Translations under genes and position numbers: made by a program | Part shown: in pieces, positions 44,601-52,309 of the stretch | Position numbering within the stretch: the stretch's first letter is position 1 | Layout: every line of letters begins with the position of its first letter | The notes under the pieces: generated by a model | The model's database searches: none | The model's input: only the letters and a program-made list of their open reading frames with translations | What the model was told of the DNA's origin: nothing | Assembly: GCA_046297695.1 (NCBI GenBank) | Contig: JBKBHF010000008.1 | Span: 36,796 to 100,795, forward strand | Reading direction: 5' to 3' | DNA: 64,000 bases | From: Permianibacter sp046297695 | Lineage (GTDB): Bacteria; Pseudomonadota; Gammaproteobacteria; Enterobacterales; Permianibacteraceae

Positions 44601-47190
44601 GCTTGATGCCGACGTAATGCTGGTACGGATGAAACGCCGCGGTCTGGCTGGCAATGCTGAACGCACCGCCCGGTTCGAACACGCGGGTCGTGAATTCGGC
44701 GGTCAGGAAACCGGCGGCGGTGTCGTCGGCAACGATGTTGGCGTTGATGCGGGCGCGACCTTCGGCGTCCAGCTTGCCTTCCCAGAGCTGCTGCTCATCG
44801 CCGCTGTAACGGCGGGTTGGATCTTCGAAATGGAAATCGGCGGCGCGGCTGAAACGGGTCGGCCGCGGTTTCAGCTTGACCGCGATATCGGCCTGCAGGT
44901 TCGCGGCACTGGCGCCGTGCAGCCACTGGCTGAACAATTTCAACTCGGCGCTGTCGTCTTTCTTCAGGGTGTCGCCGGTGTCGAGCTCGATCTTGAGCCG
45001 GTTCGGCATCACCGTTTCGATTTTGACGGTGCGTTCAAAGCTGCGGCCACCGAGCTTGACCACGGCGCGCCAGTTGCCGGTCTGATCGTCTTCACGGGTG
45101 TTGACGGCAAAGGCGTAGAAATCGCCGACCGGTTTGGTCAGCGTCTGACTGTGCACGGTTTGCCCCTGCGGATTGATGAGCTCAATGGTTGCCGGGTGGC
45201 CATCAGGAATCGCATTCAGCGGGTCCTGCAAAACGAAGGTCAAGTGCAAGGTATCGCCAGGCCGCCAGACACCGCGCTCACCGTAAATCGTGCCCTTGAT
45301 GCCACGATCGACCTTGACGCCGCCGACATCGAAATGTGACACCGGCAGTGCAATACCGTCACCGAGCTTCAGGTAACCACGTTGCTGGTTTTTTTCGGCC
45401 TTGATGTAAAACGGCCGCACCTCCGGCTGCACCGTGACCATGCCGTCGGCATTGGTGGTTTCACGCAGGATGGTCTGGTTCTGGTAATTGAACAGCGTCA
45501 ACTCGGCACCGGAGATCGGCTCGCCGGTACGCAGGTTGGTGGCGACCAGCGCGAGCTTGCCATCGGTACCGGCTTTGGCGATGAGGCCGATATTGGCCGC
45601 AAGCAGGTTGCGTTCCGATTTCGCGTTCTGGTTGTGCTTGTAGTACGCGTCTTTGCACGGGTTGTTGCGGTCGCGCCACCAGTTGTCGTCGTAGTAACCG
45701 CCTTCGTAATCGTTGGCGTAATCCCAGCCGGACGGATCGGTTTCGCTGAATTCATCGCCGTTGTCCGGGATCTTGTCGGCAGGCACCGGCACCGCCTTGT
45801 CGGCATCGGAACAACCATAGAGACTGTTACCGCGATTGATGCTCAGGCTGAGCCGGTACATACCGCCCGGGTCCTGCTTGATCAGCTCGTCAACATCGAT
45901 CGCAAACCGGCGCCACTGGTTCATCGGCCCGGCACCGAGAGTGATGGTCTTGCGCCACAGATAACGACCGACCCGCTTCAGCTCATAACTGCCACCGAGC
46001 GGATTGACCTGCAGAAACTGGCCGAGGTTGTTGTCGTAAATACGGAACGCGGTGACTTGCACCGAGGCGACGTTCATCGCCTCAAACGGCACCGACAACT
46101 GCTCGGCATCCGGCAGGATGCTGCCTTTGCCGACAAAACGCACCGCCGGCTGTTCGGTCGCAAACGCGACGGTCTGCTTGCGCTCCTGACCGAGGGTGCG
46201 GCCATCGGCGGCGCGGATCGCGGCGTCGAGCGTCACCGTCACGTCACCGGACGGCGGCTCGTTCGGCGTCAGGGTGATGCGGTTGCCATCGACACGGCTG
46301 CTGAAGTCACCGCTGGAAAGTTGGATCAAACCGGCCAGTTGCTGGCGGCGGTCGAGCAAGTCGGAGAAATCGATCTGGATGGTCGCGGTATCGCCGGTTT
46401 GCGGTTCGATCCGGCTGACGCTGAACACGCCGCGGGCCGGTATCGCCTGCTGCAGCTCGCCGGTGGTGCCATTGCCGCTGGCACCAATGATCGCGGCATC
46501 CCAGCGCAGTGTCAGCGCCGCTTCGGCATCCTGCCGGCGCAACGGTTCGGTGCTGACGCTGTGCAACTTGCCATCGGCGGCGTGGCTCCATTGCAGCTGG
46601 ACCGGGTCATCGAGATAGCGCGCCGTGATCATCCGCTCGACCGCATCGGCATCGGCCAGATCGGCGGTTTCGATCCGGAACTTGACCACCAGCTGCTGGT
46701 TGTCATCGGGATCAATTGACACGCTGTCGACCTGGACATCGACTCCTTGCGGGATCACATCGACCACAAACCGGTAATCACCCAGCGCCGGCGGCAATGC
46801 AGTCAGCTTGCCGCCTTTGAGCGTGATTTCGTAACGCTGGCCGGACGACAGTGGCTCGTTCGGCACCAGCAGCAGTTCGCGCGGATTGTTGAACACCGCT
46901 GCCGCCGCCACCGTGGGCGTGATTTGCACCAGCTCCGGGAACGGTTTGCCGACCTCGGCTTCACTGACCACATCGTTGACGAAACGCAGCCGGATCTGGT
47001 CGCTGCGCGAGATGAGTCCGCTGCTGTGTTCGGCCAGATACTCCGGCCATTTCGGATCGTTCTTGATCGTGACCGGTGTCTGGCTGTCGGCCGGCTCGCC
47101 GTCCTTGCCACCGCAACCGAGCAAACCGGCCAGCGTCACGATCGTGGCCAACAGCCAGCGGCTACCGGTGATGAAATTGCCTCGGCGCAT
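41614..47190 (-). CDS. Alpha-2-macroglobulin lipoprotein with thioester (YfhM type)
   Basis: This 1858-residue lipoprotein has a signal peptide ending LLGC with Cys26. It carries macroglobulin (MG) beta-domains, a bait-type region and, near residue 1413, the thioester motif C-V-E-Q (HGCVEQTTS), followed by an alpha-helical toroid and receptor-binding-like C-terminal domain. Bacterial macroglobulins of this type covalently trap attacking proteases in the periplasm and are encoded next to pbpC, as here. The start is fixed by MRRGNF at 47190, with GGGAG upstream. The thioester motif is intact, so trapping is expected. Confidence 0.95.
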   Translation of the reverse strand: MRRGNFITGSRWLLATIVTLAGLLGCGGKDGEPADSQTPVTIKNDPKWPEYLAEHSSGLISRSDQIRLRFVNDVVSEAEVGKPFPELVQITPTVAAAAVFNNPRELLLVPNEPLSSGQRYEITLKGGKLTALPPALGDYRFVVDVIPQGVDVQVDSVSIDPDDNQQLVVKFRIETADLADADAVERMITARYLDDPVQLQWSHAADGKLHSVSTEPLRRQDAEAALTLRWDAAIIGASGNGTTGELQQAIPARGVFSVSRIEPQTGDTATIQIDFSDLLDRRQQLAGLIQLSSGDFSSRVDGNRITLTPNEPPSGDVTVTLDAAIRAADGRTLGQERKQTVAFATEQPAVRFVGKGSILPDAEQLSVPFEAMNVASVQVTAFRIYDNNLGQFLQVNPLGGSYELKRVGRYLWRKTITLGAGPMNQWRRFAIDVDELIKQDPGGMYRLSLSINRGNSLYGCSDADKAVPVPADKIPDNGDEFSETDPSGWDYANDYEGGYYDDNWWRDRNNPCKDAYYKHNQNAKSERNLLAANIGLIAKAGTDGKLALVATNLRTGEPISGAELTLFNYQNQTILRETTNADGMVTVQPEVRPFYIKAEKNQQRGYLKLGDGIALPVSHFDVGGVKVDRGIKGTIYGERGVWRPGDTLHLTFVLQDPLNAIPDGHPATIELINPQGQTVHSQTLTKPVGDFYAFAVNTREDDQTGNWRAVVKLGGRSFERTVKIETVMPNRLKIELDTGDTLKKDDSAELKLFSQWLHGASAANLQADIAVKLKPRPTRFSRAADFHFEDPTRRYSGDEQQLWEGKLDAEGRARINANIVADDTAAGFLTAEFTTRVFEPGGAFSIASQTAAFHPYQHYVGIKLPKGDIARNMLLTDQKHLVQIATLDADGKPVSLAELEVAIYKLEWRWWWEQGGDGLANFASSHSHTPLQSETIRSQDGSAQWQFEIKYPDWGRYLIRACDRAGGHCAAQIVYIDWPGWAGRASEQSGPGANALMLATDKPNYQVGETAVLQLPPASQGRALLSIENGSSILSQQWLQLDGKRETVEIPITANMAPNVYVSVTLLQPHENKTNDRPIRLYGVVPLLVSDPATHLKPELTVADEVRPETTMTVAVREASGKAMTYTLAVVDEGLLGLTNYKTPNLHGEFYQREALGVKTWDMFDEVIGAYGGALERLLALGGSDGALNNDANKERKRFPPVVRFIGPFALDAGKSGSHEIRMPPYVGAVRVMVVAGQQGAYGSSEKSVTVRQPVMVQTTLPRVLGPGEELQMPVSVFVLDDKIKSVELSAKVEAPLTIIGDSRQTISFERTGDKLGFIRLKVGDTLGKTRVMVTAKAGQESAEQRIDIDVRAPNPASNLVQKKILQPGESWDTTLSPHGLAGSNAATLEASVVPALNLSDRLQYLMQYPHGCVEQTTSAAFPQLYLNKLLKLQPAEQQRVQQNVSAGIERLRQYQQSGGGFGYWPGANDWNSWSTSYVGHFLLEAQKAGYSVPANMLSSWKAFQKSRAQVWAPGNNEQALDQAYRLYTLALAGTAELGAMNRLREQAKLPNTARWLLAAAYSQAGLSDVAKALTANADLAVNPYEREGLTFGSVLRDRAVLLESLVKLNDSFRAKDLADAIADELSGIGWYSTHSVAWSLLSLAHFVGDNAQGGFTLDYALAEQGFEQHKSDAPLLQLPLAIGDKPTRVRVNNRGQKPLYLNLVNRGVPPAGSETAGSDSLALSVHFSDGAGNSVDPSRIRQGQDFRAKVTVRNTALRELQNIALSQIVPGGWEIINTRTAAVAAPVEESAFDYRDVRDDRVHTYFSLKSGESRSFVLVFNAAYPGRYYLPGWHVEAMYDAKRYARNAGQWVEVVAE

Positions 47191-47264
47191 TACGCTCTCC
47201 CTGTGCAAAAATGGCGACCATGGCAGCCGGTTCCGCAACCGACCGCCCCGGCGTTGCCGACATG

Positions 47265-48245
47265 TCAATTGGTCGAAGATTCCGCTTGTTCAGCGGCCAT
47301 CTGTTCCGCCAGCTCGCTGCGGCTTTCAGCGAGAAACGCGTCCAGCGTCAGCGTCGGCTGCTGCCGGACATCCTGGACATGCAGCTGCAGGTGCAGCGGC
47401 GGTTGTGAACGAAAATCCGGTTCGCGGACGATGCTTTGCACGCCGAACAGCGCCAACAACGGCCAGGCGATGGCCAGCGCAGTGATCACCGAACGTTTGC
47501 GGCTGAGCGTGCTGAATGCGCGCAGTTGCCAGGCGAACAGCCCGGTGAACAGGGTCGCGGCGAGCACCACATTCAGCACCGAGGCAATCTCATTGCTGGA
47601 ATAGTAGTAACTGACCCGTTGCAGCAATTCGATGGTCAATTGCGCAGCAATAAAGCCGACACAGGCGATGGTCAGTTGCAAACCAAAACGCCAGCGGTGC
47701 AGCAGCAGGCGACTGATGAAACCGGTCACCACCGCCGTGAACAGCGGCGCCAGCAATTCCGGCGCCTTGTTCAGCAGCACGGTTTTCAGCGGCTGCGGCT
47801 CGACCTGATGCAAGAGCGCGAACATCACTTCCAGCACGAACAGCAGCGCCAACAGCGCGAGCGCAAACGGCAGCCGTTCGACCAGCGCCAGCGAACCCGG
47901 CACCGCTTGCGGCCGGCGCGCCGGCGCCACGGCGACATCGGCGGTCAGCACGCGGATCTGGGTGTGGCCGAGCTGCAGGGTTGCCGGCGTGGCGAGCAAC
48001 TCCGGCACATAGCCAAGCTTGCGGCTGCCGAGTCGGGTACCATTTTCATGCGACAGGTTGCGCACGCGCAGCGCGCCATCGACATCACGCTCGAGCTGGA
48101 CATGATGCGCCGACACCGTGTCGTCCGGCAGGATCAGATCATTGTCATAGCCACGGCCGATCCGATACGGAAACTGCCGGACCCGGCGGTACTGCGGCTG
48201 GCCGCGACCGCGGGTGATGATTTCCAGAATCAGCGCGGCTGCCAT
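47265..48245 (-). CDS. FHA-domain membrane protein
   Basis: This 326-residue protein carries an N-terminal FHA phosphothreonine-binding domain (residues about 10-95: RIGRGYDNDLILPDDTVSAHHVQL, then NLSHENGTRLGS). Four or five hydrophobic helices span about residues 125-270, and a C-terminal charged region follows. It should therefore read a phosphorylated partner on the cytoplasmic side. The start overlaps the stop of the upstream protease gene by 16 bases, and GGAGAATTT lies before it, so the two are translationally linked. No Ser/Thr kinase is seen in the window. Confidence 0.85.
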   Translation of the reverse strand: MAAALILEIITRGRGQPQYRRVRQFPYRIGRGYDNDLILPDDTVSAHHVQLERDVDGALRVRNLSHENGTRLGSRKLGYVPELLATPATLQLGHTQIRVLTADVAVAPARRPQAVPGSLALVERLPFALALLALLFVLEVMFALLHQVEPQPLKTVLLNKAPELLAPLFTAVVTGFISRLLLHRWRFGLQLTIACVGFIAAQLTIELLQRVSYYYSSNEIASVLNVVLAATLFTGLFAWQLRAFSTLSRKRSVITALAIAWPLLALFGVQSIVREPDFRSQPPLHLQLHVQDVRQQPTLTLDAFLAESRSELAEQMAAEQAESSTN

Positions 48246-49516
48246 TGGAAATTCTCCAGAAACTGTTGCAGCAGCTTCATGCCGTTGTCGAGTGTCACCG
48301 ACGACAGATCGAGCGTGAACAGCAATGCTTGCCGATCATGGCCGGTCATCGCCATCAGCACCATGAAATCGGTCAAGCCCGGGTAGCGCTTGTAGGGGCG
48401 GGCGCAGACATTGGCCTTGAACGACTGGCCGGAGACTTCGACAAATTTGACGCTGCAGGCAAAGTTGCCGACATCGGTCTCATCGGCATCGGATTGAAAG
48501 AAGCTGTTATGCCGCTGCTGGTATTCGCGGTAGAACGCACGCGGACTCAGGCGATCGCTTTCCAGCCAGAAATACTGATAGGCAACGCTACCGGCGCGTT
48601 GCCGTTCGGACAGGTAAACATCATCCTGACCGCTGCAGTTGGTGGCGATTTCCAGGTAAGGCTTTTTCTCGGTCGCCGGCTCGGTTTCGCCCCAGCAGTC
48701 GAGCCGGTGCGAGATCTCGCCGGGCACCGTGAATTGCCCGACTTGCTGGATTGGCCACGGCTTGGCAAAAAAATCGGCCATCAGCTGATCCTGATTGGCG
48801 GTCAGCTGTTCGGTGATGCCTTGCCGCAGATCGCCGGCGACGGTAAATCCGCGTTCGCTGGCGCGCTGCACCAGCACATCGAGAAAATGCGCCGGCACCA
48901 GAAAACCAACCGCTTCACCGGCGGTTGCGACATTGATGCCGACCACGCGGCCTTGGGCATCGAGCGCCGGCCCGCCGCTCATGCCGGGGTTGATGTTGCC
49001 GCTGAAATGGATTTTGTCGTACAGCGCTTTTTCGAGCAGGCCGTTGGCGCTGCCGGGCACGATCGCCAGATCCAGACCGAGCGGGTGGCCCATGGCAAAC
49101 AGCGCGGTGCCTTTTTGCGGCAGCGTCGTGCTGACATGCGGCCGGCCGAGCGGTTGGTCGGCTTTCAGCAAGGCGAGATCGTGTATGACATCGACCGCAA
49201 TGACCGAAAGCGGGCCGCGCTCACCACTGACGCTTTGCCACTCCAGCCGATAGCGTTCAGGCTCATGCACGGCATTGGCGACGACGTGGAAATTGCTGGC
49301 CAGAATGTCTTCGCGCGCGATGACAAAACCGGTGCCGAGCGAGGATTTTTTGTCGGTGCCGGGGCTGATCACTTCGATGCGGTAGACCGCATCCTTGTGC
49401 GCGGCATAGAGCTGTTGCGCCAGCTCGTCGGCATTGATGGTTGTCGCCAGGCTGGCACAGAAAACGATCAGGCTGCGACCGGCCCAGTGCAGCAAACGGC
49501 GAGTGGTTCCACGCAT
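48230..49516 (-). CDS. Secreted trypsin-like serine protease
   Basis: This 428-residue chymotrypsin-fold protease has an N-terminal signal or anchor segment. The catalytic triad is visible as H77 (SNFHVV), D113 (IHDLALL) and S180 (NPGMSGGPALD), as in HtrA proteases. No PDZ domain is seen; a C-terminal region of about 200 residues with four cysteines is unassigned. The start at MRGTTRR (49516) has AGGA 8 bases upstream. It is the first gene of a run with FHA, macroglobulin and pbpC genes, all on the minus strand. Confidence 0.88.
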   Translation of the reverse strand: MRGTTRRLLHWAGRSLIVFCASLATTINADELAQQLYAAHKDAVYRIEVISPGTDKKSSLGTGFVIAREDILASNFHVVANAVHEPERYRLEWQSVSGERGPLSVIAVDVIHDLALLKADQPLGRPHVSTTLPQKGTALFAMGHPLGLDLAIVPGSANGLLEKALYDKIHFSGNINPGMSGGPALDAQGRVVGINVATAGEAVGFLVPAHFLDVLVQRASERGFTVAGDLRQGITEQLTANQDQLMADFFAKPWPIQQVGQFTVPGEISHRLDCWGETEPATEKKPYLEIATNCSGQDDVYLSERQRAGSVAYQYFWLESDRLSPRAFYREYQQRHNSFFQSDADETDVGNFACSVKFVEVSGQSFKANVCARPYKRYPGLTDFMVLMAMTGHDRQALLFTLDLSSVTLDNGMKLLQQFLENFQWQPR

Positions 49517-49575
49517 ACCGACATCCTGCTCAGCCGGCGCCTGCCGCACGGCACTGGCGCCGGAACCTCTACAAG

Positions 49576-49599
49576 AGGGCCCGGCGACAACCGGGCCCT
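49576..49599 (-). terminator. Hairpin after the DUF945 gene
   Basis: 9-base arms (AGGGCCCGG and complement) enclose a 6-base loop, 7 bases after the stop of the DUF945 gene and upstream of the protease gene. A partial T-rich tail follows. Confidence 0.7.
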
Positions 49600-49605
49600 G
49601 ATCAC

Positions 49606-50964
49606 TCAGATCGCTTCGTCGGTTTGGTAACCGGCGGCTTCGGCTTCCAGCACTTCCTGTTCGGCCCAGTCGAGCGACTCGGTTTCGTCCCCGGAGTAGG
49701 CGCTGTCTTCACTGCCCGGCGTGTACGGCTGACCGTTGACCAGGATCTGGCCCTGACGCAGCTGCACCACGACCTTGCCCTGGTCATCGGCGAAACCGGC
49801 AAACTCAGCCGGCGCCCACGCGGCGATCAGCTGCGGCGACACGCTGATGTTCAGATCGGCTTCGGCCTGGGCAAACAGCTGCATCGGATCGACCACGGCA
49901 TCGGCGGCCTGCTGCGGCAATTTCGCCACCAGCTGCAGCGAGAACGGCTGACCCTGGATGTCGGCTTTCAGCGGATCGATGCGCAGTTCGGCTCCGTGCT
50001 GGGACAGGGCCATGACATCGGCAAACACCGTTTCCATCTGTTCCGGCGTCATCGCGGCCGGATTCAGTTGATCCAGCTTTTGCAGCGCTGCCATCGACAG
50101 GTTGTTCAGTTCGAGGTGCAGGCTGCCGTTCTTGACCATTTCCTGACCGAGGAAATTGACCTGATCCAGGCTCATGTCGACCGCGCTGCTGACTTTTTCG
50201 CCGCTGCTGTCGAGGTTTTGCTTGCCGGTGATTTTCATCGCATTCATCACGAACGCTTCCATCTCACCCTGCTTCGCGCTGATGCGATTGATGTGATAGC
50301 TGCCTTCACCAATCTGGACATTCTGGCTGTAGTAAGTCCCGGCCCAGTCAAAGCCCATGTCTTCAACCTTGAGTTCACCCATTTCGCTGGTGAAAACAAA
50401 ACCCGGCCAGGCGAAATTGGCCGACATCGCCTTGTCGCTCGGATCGTAGTCGACGACCATGTCGCCACGCTGCAGATCCAGCTTGCCATTCGACAGTTGC
50501 AGATCGCCCTCGGCGATGCGCAGACGGGTGCTGGTGCTGCCGCCAAAACCGACATGCGCGGTCAGGCGGACACGCTCGTCAGCCAGAATGGTTTTGAAAT
50601 CCTGCGGCCAGTCCGGCTGGGCATCGAGCACGCTCTTGATGCCGAACGCCGCCGGCCGGAATGCGAATGCGCTGTCCCAGAGGATCGGCCCGTGCACCAC
50701 GGTGAACGGTTGCTCGAACAGTACCGGCGCGCCGTCGTTTTCACCGGCAAACGACGGATCCGACAAGCTCACTTTCACGGTGCCGTGCGAGCGGAACCAG
50801 CCGCGGTCATAGCTGCCCAGTTCCAGCTTCAGGGCAGGGCCGGCGTTGACCTTGGCCAGCTCTTCGGTGAACGCCTGTTCCGCGCGAAGGCCGCTGTACC
50901 AGGCGCCCGCGGACAGCGCCACCACAACGGCGGCACCGATGGCAGCCGGAATCCACTTGTTCAT
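49606..50964 (-). CDS. DUF945 (YdgA-like) envelope protein
   Basis: This 452-residue protein has an N-terminal membrane helix (IPAAIGAAVVVALSAGAWYSG) and matches the DUF945/YdgA family of periplasmic proteins. Family blocks YDRGWFRSHGTVKV and VVHGPILWD are visible. The biochemical function is unknown. The start at MNKWIPAA (50964) has GGGAG upstream. It is separated from the protease gene by a hairpin. Confidence 0.88.
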   Translation of the reverse strand: MNKWIPAAIGAAVVVALSAGAWYSGLRAEQAFTEELAKVNAGPALKLELGSYDRGWFRSHGTVKVSLSDPSFAGENDGAPVLFEQPFTVVHGPILWDSAFAFRPAAFGIKSVLDAQPDWPQDFKTILADERVRLTAHVGFGGSTSTRLRIAEGDLQLSNGKLDLQRGDMVVDYDPSDKAMSANFAWPGFVFTSEMGELKVEDMGFDWAGTYYSQNVQIGEGSYHINRISAKQGEMEAFVMNAMKITGKQNLDSSGEKVSSAVDMSLDQVNFLGQEMVKNGSLHLELNNLSMAALQKLDQLNPAAMTPEQMETVFADVMALSQHGAELRIDPLKADIQGQPFSLQLVAKLPQQAADAVVDPMQLFAQAEADLNISVSPQLIAAWAPAEFAGFADDQGKVVVQLRQGQILVNGQPYTPGSEDSAYSGDETESLDWAEQEVLEAEAAGYQTDEAI

Positions 50965-51036
50965 TTGCGTTTTGCTCCCTTGAAACTGGTTTGGTTGGCA
51001 TTCGCGGCGGCGCAACGCCGGCACGAGCGCCGGATT

Positions 51037-51918
51037 CTAACAGGCGTTATCGCTTTGCGGTCGGTTCCCGCGCGCCGCCGCTGGCGACAGCGTCAGCAAG
51101 GCACCACCGACCACGAGCAGCGTCGCCAGTGCCACGCTCCAGGTCCAGGCTTGTCCGGTCACTTGCAGCAGCCAGGCCGTCGACAGCACCGGCGTCGCGT
51201 AGGCGAGCACGCCGATCCGGCGCGGGTCGGCCCGCTTCATCGCCAAATCCCAGCAGACAAACGCGATCCCCATCGGGCCAAGGCCCAGCAGCAGCAACCA
51301 CGGCCAGTCGGCGTTGGCGATGCCGGTGACCGGTTCGAACCACCAGTGAATCAACAAGGATGCGAGCCCGGCGGCACTGGCAAAGCCACCGACCGCCCAG
51401 CTGGAGAACCGTGGCAGTCGCCGCAGTTGCTGCGAGTAAGCGGCCCAGATCAGTGCGGCCAGCAGCGCCAAGGCAAAGCCAAGTCCGGCGTAGGCACCGG
51501 CGGCCTGCAGCGGCTGGCTGGCGATCACGGTCGCGGCACCGGCAAAGCCGAGCAGCGCGGCGACGATCAGACGCACGCTCAGACGCAGTTGCCGGTCGAA
51601 CAGTGGCGACAGCAGCACGATGAACAACGGCCATAGATAGTTGATCAGATTGGCCGCGACCGGCGGCGCCAGTCGCAGCGCCGAGAACAGCAACAAGTGG
51701 TAGCTGAACAGCGCACCGCTGCCGATCAGGAAGGTTCGCCACGGCACCCGCCAGTCGCGCCACTTCGGCAGCGTCACCGTGGCGCCGAGCAGCAGCGACA
51801 AACCGGTCAGCAAGAATGGCGGCAACGCCGACAGCTGGGCGCTCAGGGCCGCCAGGATCGACCACAACAGAATCGCCGCCAGCGCGGCCAGCATGCCAGT
51901 CGGTGTCGAAGACAACAT
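51037..51918 (-). CDS. EamA-family (DMT) transporter
   Basis: This 293-residue membrane protein has ten hydrophobic helices in two EamA repeats (for example LTGLSLLLGATVTLP and LGPMGIAFVCWDLAMKRADP). The family exports amino acids, nucleosides or drugs; the substrate is unknown. The YddG-like pattern FSYHLLLFSALRLAPPVAANLINYLWPLF is visible. The start at 51918 overlaps the stop region of the response-regulator gene by 4 bases or fewer, so the two are co-transcribed. Confidence 0.88.
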   Translation of the reverse strand: MLSSTPTGMLAALAAILLWSILAALSAQLSALPPFLLTGLSLLLGATVTLPKWRDWRVPWRTFLIGSGALFSYHLLLFSALRLAPPVAANLINYLWPLFIVLLSPLFDRQLRLSVRLIVAALLGFAGAATVIASQPLQAAGAYAGLGFALALLAALIWAAYSQQLRRLPRFSSWAVGGFASAAGLASLLIHWWFEPVTGIANADWPWLLLLGLGPMGIAFVCWDLAMKRADPRRIGVLAYATPVLSTAWLLQVTGQAWTWSVALATLLVVGGALLTLSPAAARGNRPQSDNAC

Positions 51919-51922
51919 CCGT

Positions 51923-52294
51923 TTACAGCCAGTCAGCCAGCGTTGCCTGCAGGCTGTCGAGGTTGATCGGTTTCTGCAGGAAGCGAGCCTCGTCCGGCAA
52001 CGGCCCGAAACGCTGCAGTTGCATCCGGTCATACGCGGTCAGCACCAGCATTCTCGGTCGCTGATTCAGCAGCGGTAGCAATGCATGCAGAAAAGTGAGG
52101 CCATCGGCCTGCGGCATCGCCAGATCGGTGATGATCAAATCCGGTTGAAAGCTCGGCCCCATCGCCAGCGCGTTGAAACCATCGGGCACCGCCAGGATGT
52201 TCGCCTCCGGCAGCAGCGCCGACATCAGCACTTTCAACGCATGAAGCTGATCATTGTCGTCTTCCACCAACAGCACTTTGTTCAGGGCCATCAT
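51923..52294 (-). CDS. Single-domain response regulator
   Basis: This 123-residue protein consists of one receiver domain with the acidic pair EDD (11-13), phospho-acceptor D57 in LIITDLAMPQ and the conserved KP pair in FLQKPINL. No output domain is present, so it acts through protein contact or as a phosphate sink. No kinase gene is adjacent; the closest histidine kinase in the window is the hybrid protein at 9.7 kb. It follows mnmE by 15 bases and overlaps or abuts the EamA gene. Confidence 0.85.
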   Translation of the reverse strand: MMALNKVLLVEDDNDQLHALKVLMSALLPEANILAVPDGFNALAMGPSFQPDLIITDLAMPQADGLTFLHALLPLLNQRPRMLVLTAYDRMQLQRFGPLPDEARFLQKPINLDSLQATLADWL

Positions 52295-52309
52295 GATCTC
52301 CGCGCGGGT

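Noticed and set aside
42748..45339. Plus-strand frame of 863 codons opposite the macroglobulin
   Set aside because: Shadow of the macroglobulin; no recognised features.
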